From Membranipora membranacea (Eukaryota; Bryozoa; Gymnolaemata; Cheilostomatida; Membraniporidae), in the NCBI GenBank assembly GCA_914767715.1, contig OU612072.1, forward strand, positions 25,606,001-25,670,000: a stretch of 64,000 nucleotides of DNA, read 5' to 3'. Shown here piece after piece: positions 60,601 through 64,000 of the stretch. Numbering within the stretch: the first letter of the stretch is position 1; each line of letters opens with the position of its first letter. The notes under the pieces were generated by a model, which did not search any database, had not been told where the DNA came from, and saw nothing but the letters and a program-made list of their open reading frames with translations. The position numbers and the translations under genes are program-made.

Positions 60601-63600
60601 AAACCAAACTCCCAGGCTAGACTAAATGATCATTCAACCATGTGATGTTTTGAGCGGAAAATAAAGGTAATAATCAAAACATATGATCCTGACATGTATG
60701 ATCCGTTGTTAAGAGACATGCCGCCCCCCCCTCCTAGAATACATACAGTTTGATCAAGAATGAGACCTCTAACAGGTCTCGTTCATCTTTGCGATAAACA
60801 GTCAAATAGTGGTTTTGTGGTCAGTTTATTACTTAGACTTCCCACCTCCAGGGGGACAAGATTCAGGGAGGGGGCTCAGACTACCGGTCTATTGCACTGA
60901 CATCATACCTCAAACTGATCCAGGTCATATATACTGAGCTCCACTAGTTTACCGTACATGAGGTCTCCTGTCCTGTCTGCAGTCTCCTGATTACTGTACG
61001 TTCCGTCTAACATAACGCACTTCCCTGTGAAGATAGTCAATAATAGGAATGAGATCAAACTTGTAAAGAATCAGTTACGTGATTTTCTCACCAAAACTAT
61101 CCAAGTTTACTCAGCAAGATTTTTACCTGGAATTTCCACAAAATTAATTGTTGTCTCATTGAGATTAAAGTTTAAAATTAAAACTAGTCAACGGTCGGTT
61201 GTACTTTTAATTGCGACGAAATTGTAGCAAAATATTACTGAGAATTAATTACTGAAAATTCAAAGACAAAAAAGAAAAAGAAAGAAGCTGTTACAGTGGG
61301 TATGTGAGCACCCAACACCAGCAGCACAAAAACTTTCTGACAAATTATGTAAGTATTGATTTCGGAAGGCAATAAACCTGAGAGCCAAGCCCAATACTGC
61401 ACAGTATCGAAAATCATTAAAGCTAAATTTGGAATGCTGATCACCTGAAAAAATTGGTTATTGTTTAGCAAACTCTTTTGATAAGTTGTATTTCTTATTG
61501 AAAACAAAAGGAATGTATGGTTATCAATTTTAGGTATATGTAGCCTGGGGTGGGTTTTCCGAGAGAGGGGGCATCGGTGATAAGCCCCAAAGTAAGATCC
61601 ATGATTTGTTATTGATCAGATTACATTGAATAGCTGAGTTTATGATGGAACGTAAGATTGTAGAAACAATAGCAAATAAGCCAAACAATGGAACCACAAA
61701 CTCCGCAATTGAAGTAGTACGCAATTTATATGGGAATCTTAGAGACTTAAATTATTATGTTATCCAGTTATTACCATGGAGGATTTAATGTTAGCTAGAA
61801 TAAAGTTTAGACAGGCTTGAGGTGAGGTGTAAATCCATATTATGTAAACAGGGCGAGTAAATGTTGGCTAGCATCAAAGTTAGCCTTTTCAAACTTGCGC
61901 AAACTTTTCCTTGTGTAATAAGTTACTGCTTAGGATAGCCTGGTCAGGTGGCCACACAAAGAAAATGGCCATGTCAAAAGGTCGCCTTTAAGGCATTTCA
62001 ACTAGTGGCCACCAAATAAGGAAATTCTCGCACAAACATGACTCTCATAGCGGAGCTGTAGTTTTTTAAACAATCCTATTCATTTTTAGTGCTAGTTTTA
62101 AAAGGTGATTAACATTTAGCTGAATATATTTAAGACTACTGGGACCACTATGAGAATGGATTGGGATTTGATGTTGACATTTACGTTTTATGTTGCACAA
62201 TGCTTTTTAAATAATAACACCGGCAGGTCGGTCCCAACACTCGTTATACAACAGATTGAAAGTCTAAACTCAGCAAATTTGTCCTGATCAAATAAATAAT
62301 AATTCTGTCAAAAGAAGTGGGTTCCCCAAGTCCTGAATTATTTAGTTGCAATTTTTTTGAGGCACGTTTTCACGTCGTGAGAAGCGAGTGTGAATTTTAA
62401 TGTATGCTGCTGCATAAAATAAAAAGGAGAATACACGGACCCCAAATCCCCATACGTTTAAATCTTTTTTCAACACTTGTCCTATGGATAGACTGGTTCA
62501 GTGGATACACAGGATAAAACTTGTCGATGGTGGAAAGTGCCTCAAGGTTGAGTGCTCTGTATTGCTTTTGTGTCTAGGTATGTTGTGATCACCCTGCTAG
62601 CAACAAATTTGTCACTGGTGTTTGAACTATGTCAGTTGGGTTATCGGAAACATGAGAAAAGCTAATTCAGCTTTTTATTGAGTTTCTGCAACACTTTCAA
62701 TGAAGACTCCAAGGTCACCAAAATACGTCAATATTCATTTCAACGAATATGACAAAAGTTTGCTTGCCATATCTTCTTTTTATAATTATTATTGTATACT
62801 TTCAAGCCAACCTCTATAAATAAATAAATTATTATCCTAAATTATCAAGCTTATAAAGCTACTTATAATTCATGTTTTATATTGTAGAAAAGGCTGCCTC
62901 TGGATCCATGAATGATGCTTCCATCAGGTGGTAGCTTTTTATTCATAATTATGAAGTTTGGCAAAGCTTCAGCCATTCGCTATAATTTTAGTACAAGCAA
63001 GGTAGATATTTTGCATTTCAACCATACCCTTGACTTATATCCATAGACAGGACACCATATGGAGCATTAGCATTGAGGCACTGAGGCATTTAATTGTGGG
63101 CGACGTAACGACATTGGAAGGTGCAGAATCAGTGATGCTATCATTGTTTTTCTGTCCATAATCCGAGTTTTTTGACGTTAACTCGATCAATTTTGATCGG
63201 ATTGTGAGTTTGAAAATTACAATAGATTCAGCAGCTTGTCCTGAACAGTTTGATACTGATTTTGAAGAACAAATAGCATGACGTTGATAACAAGATGCTG
63301 CTGATTGTAAAGCAATTTTCAAATTCAAAATCCGATCAAAACTGAACGAGTTGTGAACAAAAAACCTGGATTGTGGACAGTAAATCAATGATAGCATCAT
63401 TGCTTCTACACCTTCCAATGACGTTACGTCGCCCCACAATTGAGTGCCTCACTTCAGCTGTATATGGTGCCCTGCCTACGTTTATTATTAAGTCTATGCA
63501 TTTACCTGTATATTAAGTCTATGGTTGCAATTTTATGCAAAAGCCTTGCTTCGTCACTTTAAAACTTAGTTGGAACTCACCTTAGCGAAGCTCATTTAGG

Positions 63601-63833
63601 GACTGAGGGGAGGGGGGTGAGAAGGGCCGAGGGGTAACACTAACCTGTTAGATCTGAGCGCTGAGGCTCAATATAGAACGATCCGTGACAGAGTCTGTTA
63701 ATCATACACTGATCTACGCAGTCCAGTAGAGACCTCACTGGTTTTGTCTCCACTATAGAACTGCTGCCGCTGTAAAAGCTCTGCTGCTCCTGAATGCCGC
63801 CGCTGAACTTACTCAGTACACATTTACCTATCT
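51604..63833 (-). CDS. Extracellular protein with PAN-like region and three tandem CTHRC1 domains (5'-partial)
   Basis: Exons in window (-): 63645-63833, 60909-61024, 58947-59049, 58319-58416, 57631-57829, 57006-57161, 56216-56307, 55696-55739, 55238-55347, 54637-54804, 53949-54153, 53070-53167, 51604-51794; all phases agree and give 588 residues plus stop. The first two exons look like a PAN/apple region (GKCVLSKF, LLDCVDQCMINRLCHGSFY, GKCVML). Next is a Cys-rich segment (SGISCASGANCYALCDQDG). Three modules then match the C-terminal domain of CTHRC1: WYVTFDGSEC / RRVFIDGTAC / WWFQIDNAEC, then IDGTCYNIA / IEGICEGITAG / VSGVCLGKTAG, then YTGWHNVRQLIIMEI / HTGWNSGMRMHIEEV / YTGWGSSFHLMVEEV. CTHRC1 is a secreted Wnt/PCP modulator in vertebrates; this protein is probably secreted. 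No collagen repeats are seen. Confidence 0.87.
52051..52838. repeat. 10-bp satellite, about 78 copies, one variable base
   Basis: Unit TATATANCTG lies in the last intron of the CTHRC1-module gene. Nine positions are essentially fixed; the seventh is C or T in most copies and A or G in the rest. The long open frame across it on the minus strand is an artefact, since no version of the unit contains a stop. Confidence 0.97.
53205..53250 (+). repeat. tRNA-like fragment (5' half, A-box), probable SINE remnant
   Basis: GGGGTAGCTCAGTGTTAGAGA resembles a tRNA 5' half with an internal promoter A box. No matching acceptor stem or B box follows, so it is not a functional tRNA. Confidence 0.4.
53822..53948. 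repeat. 17-bp minisatellite abutting a splice donor
   Basis: Seven identical copies of TGACCTAGTACGTCATG end at the donor of the exon at 53949-54153. On the minus strand the donor GTAGGTCACATG is nearly repeated in every unit as CTAGGTCACATG, so the array seems to have grown out of the 5' splice site. Confidence 0.93.
54111..54231. repeat. Tandem duplication across an exon start (3' splice site)
   Basis: 54111-54166 (43 coding bases plus acceptor) is repeated, diverged, at 54175-54231. The outer copy keeps an acceptor (CCTGACAG before 54217) 64 bases upstream of the used one. Its use would shift the reading frame. Confidence 0.8.
54951..55045. mobile_element. Degraded MITE, copy 3 of the 40936 family
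   Basis: The right half (TGCCACAAACTCTTGC... to GTGAGCGCCTAAACTGA) resembles the right arm at 41030-41070. The left half keeps only AGTTTGTGGCATT. It lies in an intron of the CTHRC1-module gene. Confidence 0.5.
57921..58016 (-). repeat. tRNA-derived SINE head or tRNA pseudogene
   Basis: The minus strand reads GGTGAGATGGCGTAATCGG, then TTAGCGCGC (A-box region), followed after ~50 bases by CAGGAGTTTGAGCCAA (a degenerate B box). The stems do not fold as a tRNA, so a SINE is likelier. It lies in an intron of the CTHRC1-module gene. Confidence 0.5.
63045..63478. mobile_element. 434-bp foldback element with ~190-bp inverted arms
   Basis: The left arm (AGACAGGACACCATATGG..., with GGGCGACGTAACG and GATGCTATCATTG inside) is inverted at the right arm (...CAATGATAGCATCATTG, CGTTACGTCGCC, ATATGGTGCCCTGCCT). 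The spacer is ~50 bases. The 134-codon open frame over it is a by-product. It lies in the intron between the first two exons of the CTHRC1-module gene in this window. Confidence 0.82.
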
Positions 63834-64000
63834 CTGGAATAATAGACGGATTACGACATTTAGATGAATGAAGATAGTTTTTGAAAACAGTTAGGCAGCT
63901 GGCTAAAGATTGAGGTGAAAGGAAAGGGTCCGGGTTCACAAAAAAATACCTCACTTAAAAATATGCTACACGGACACATATTGAACGAAAACATGAATGT

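Noticed and set aside
63035-63439. 134-codon open frame (-)
   Set aside because: Coincides with the inverted arms of a foldback element and has no recognisable protein features.

Overview
This window is animal nuclear DNA. All host genes are split by GT-AG introns of a few hundred bases to several kb. The proteins (F-type lectin, NHL-propeller ectodomains, PAN and CTHRC1 modules, PDZ, ARF) are metazoan and mostly membrane-bound or extracellular. AT-rich introns, many small foldback elements, minisatellites and non-LTR retrotransposon debris suggest an invertebrate, plausibly an early-branching marine lineage such as a cnidarian or sponge. The sequence alone does not settle the phylum.

Layout. 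1-3.1 kb: 3' end of an F-type lectin gene (+). 4.26-4.92 kb: decayed retrotransposon. 5.1-9.4 kb: broken third copy of an NHL gene (copy C, -), with a 3.5 kb CR1/L2-like LINE inside its first intron. 10.6-14.36 kb: NHL gene A (-). 15.16-18.42 kb: NHL gene B (+), head to head with A and carrying one in-frame stop. 20.15-32.9 kb: gene for a small single-pass membrane protein with a cytoplasmic PDZ domain (+). 33.1-44.9 kb: 15-coding-exon gene for a 698-residue type I membrane protein of no family I recognise (-). 47.16-50.3 kb: ARF-family GTPase (+). 51.6 kb to beyond 64 kb: secreted or surface protein with PAN-like and Cys-rich regions followed by three tandem CTHRC1-type domains (-), 5' end outside the window.

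I joined exons by hand from splice sites, reading phase and, for A/B/C, paralogue comparison. For gene B, the 698-residue protein and the ARF, coding exon lengths sum exactly to multiples of three. The PDZ gene also does so if its uncertain exon 3 is 60 nt or is skipped. The genes do not form one pathway. Most concern the cell surface or extracellular space: glycan binding, propeller ectodomains, CTHRC1 modules, a PDZ scaffold at the membrane. ARF is the intracellular exception.

The most unusual material is: the three-copy inverted NHL locus, in which an empty-site copy dates the LINE insertion; an apparently undescribed two-cysteine module encoded by symmetric phase 1-1 exons in that family; the PAN plus triple CTHRC1 protein with a 44-nt micro-exon; and several tandem duplications that sit exactly on splice sites or a stop codon. 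There is also a 10-bp satellite with essentially one variable base, and at least three kinds of short inverted-repeat elements.
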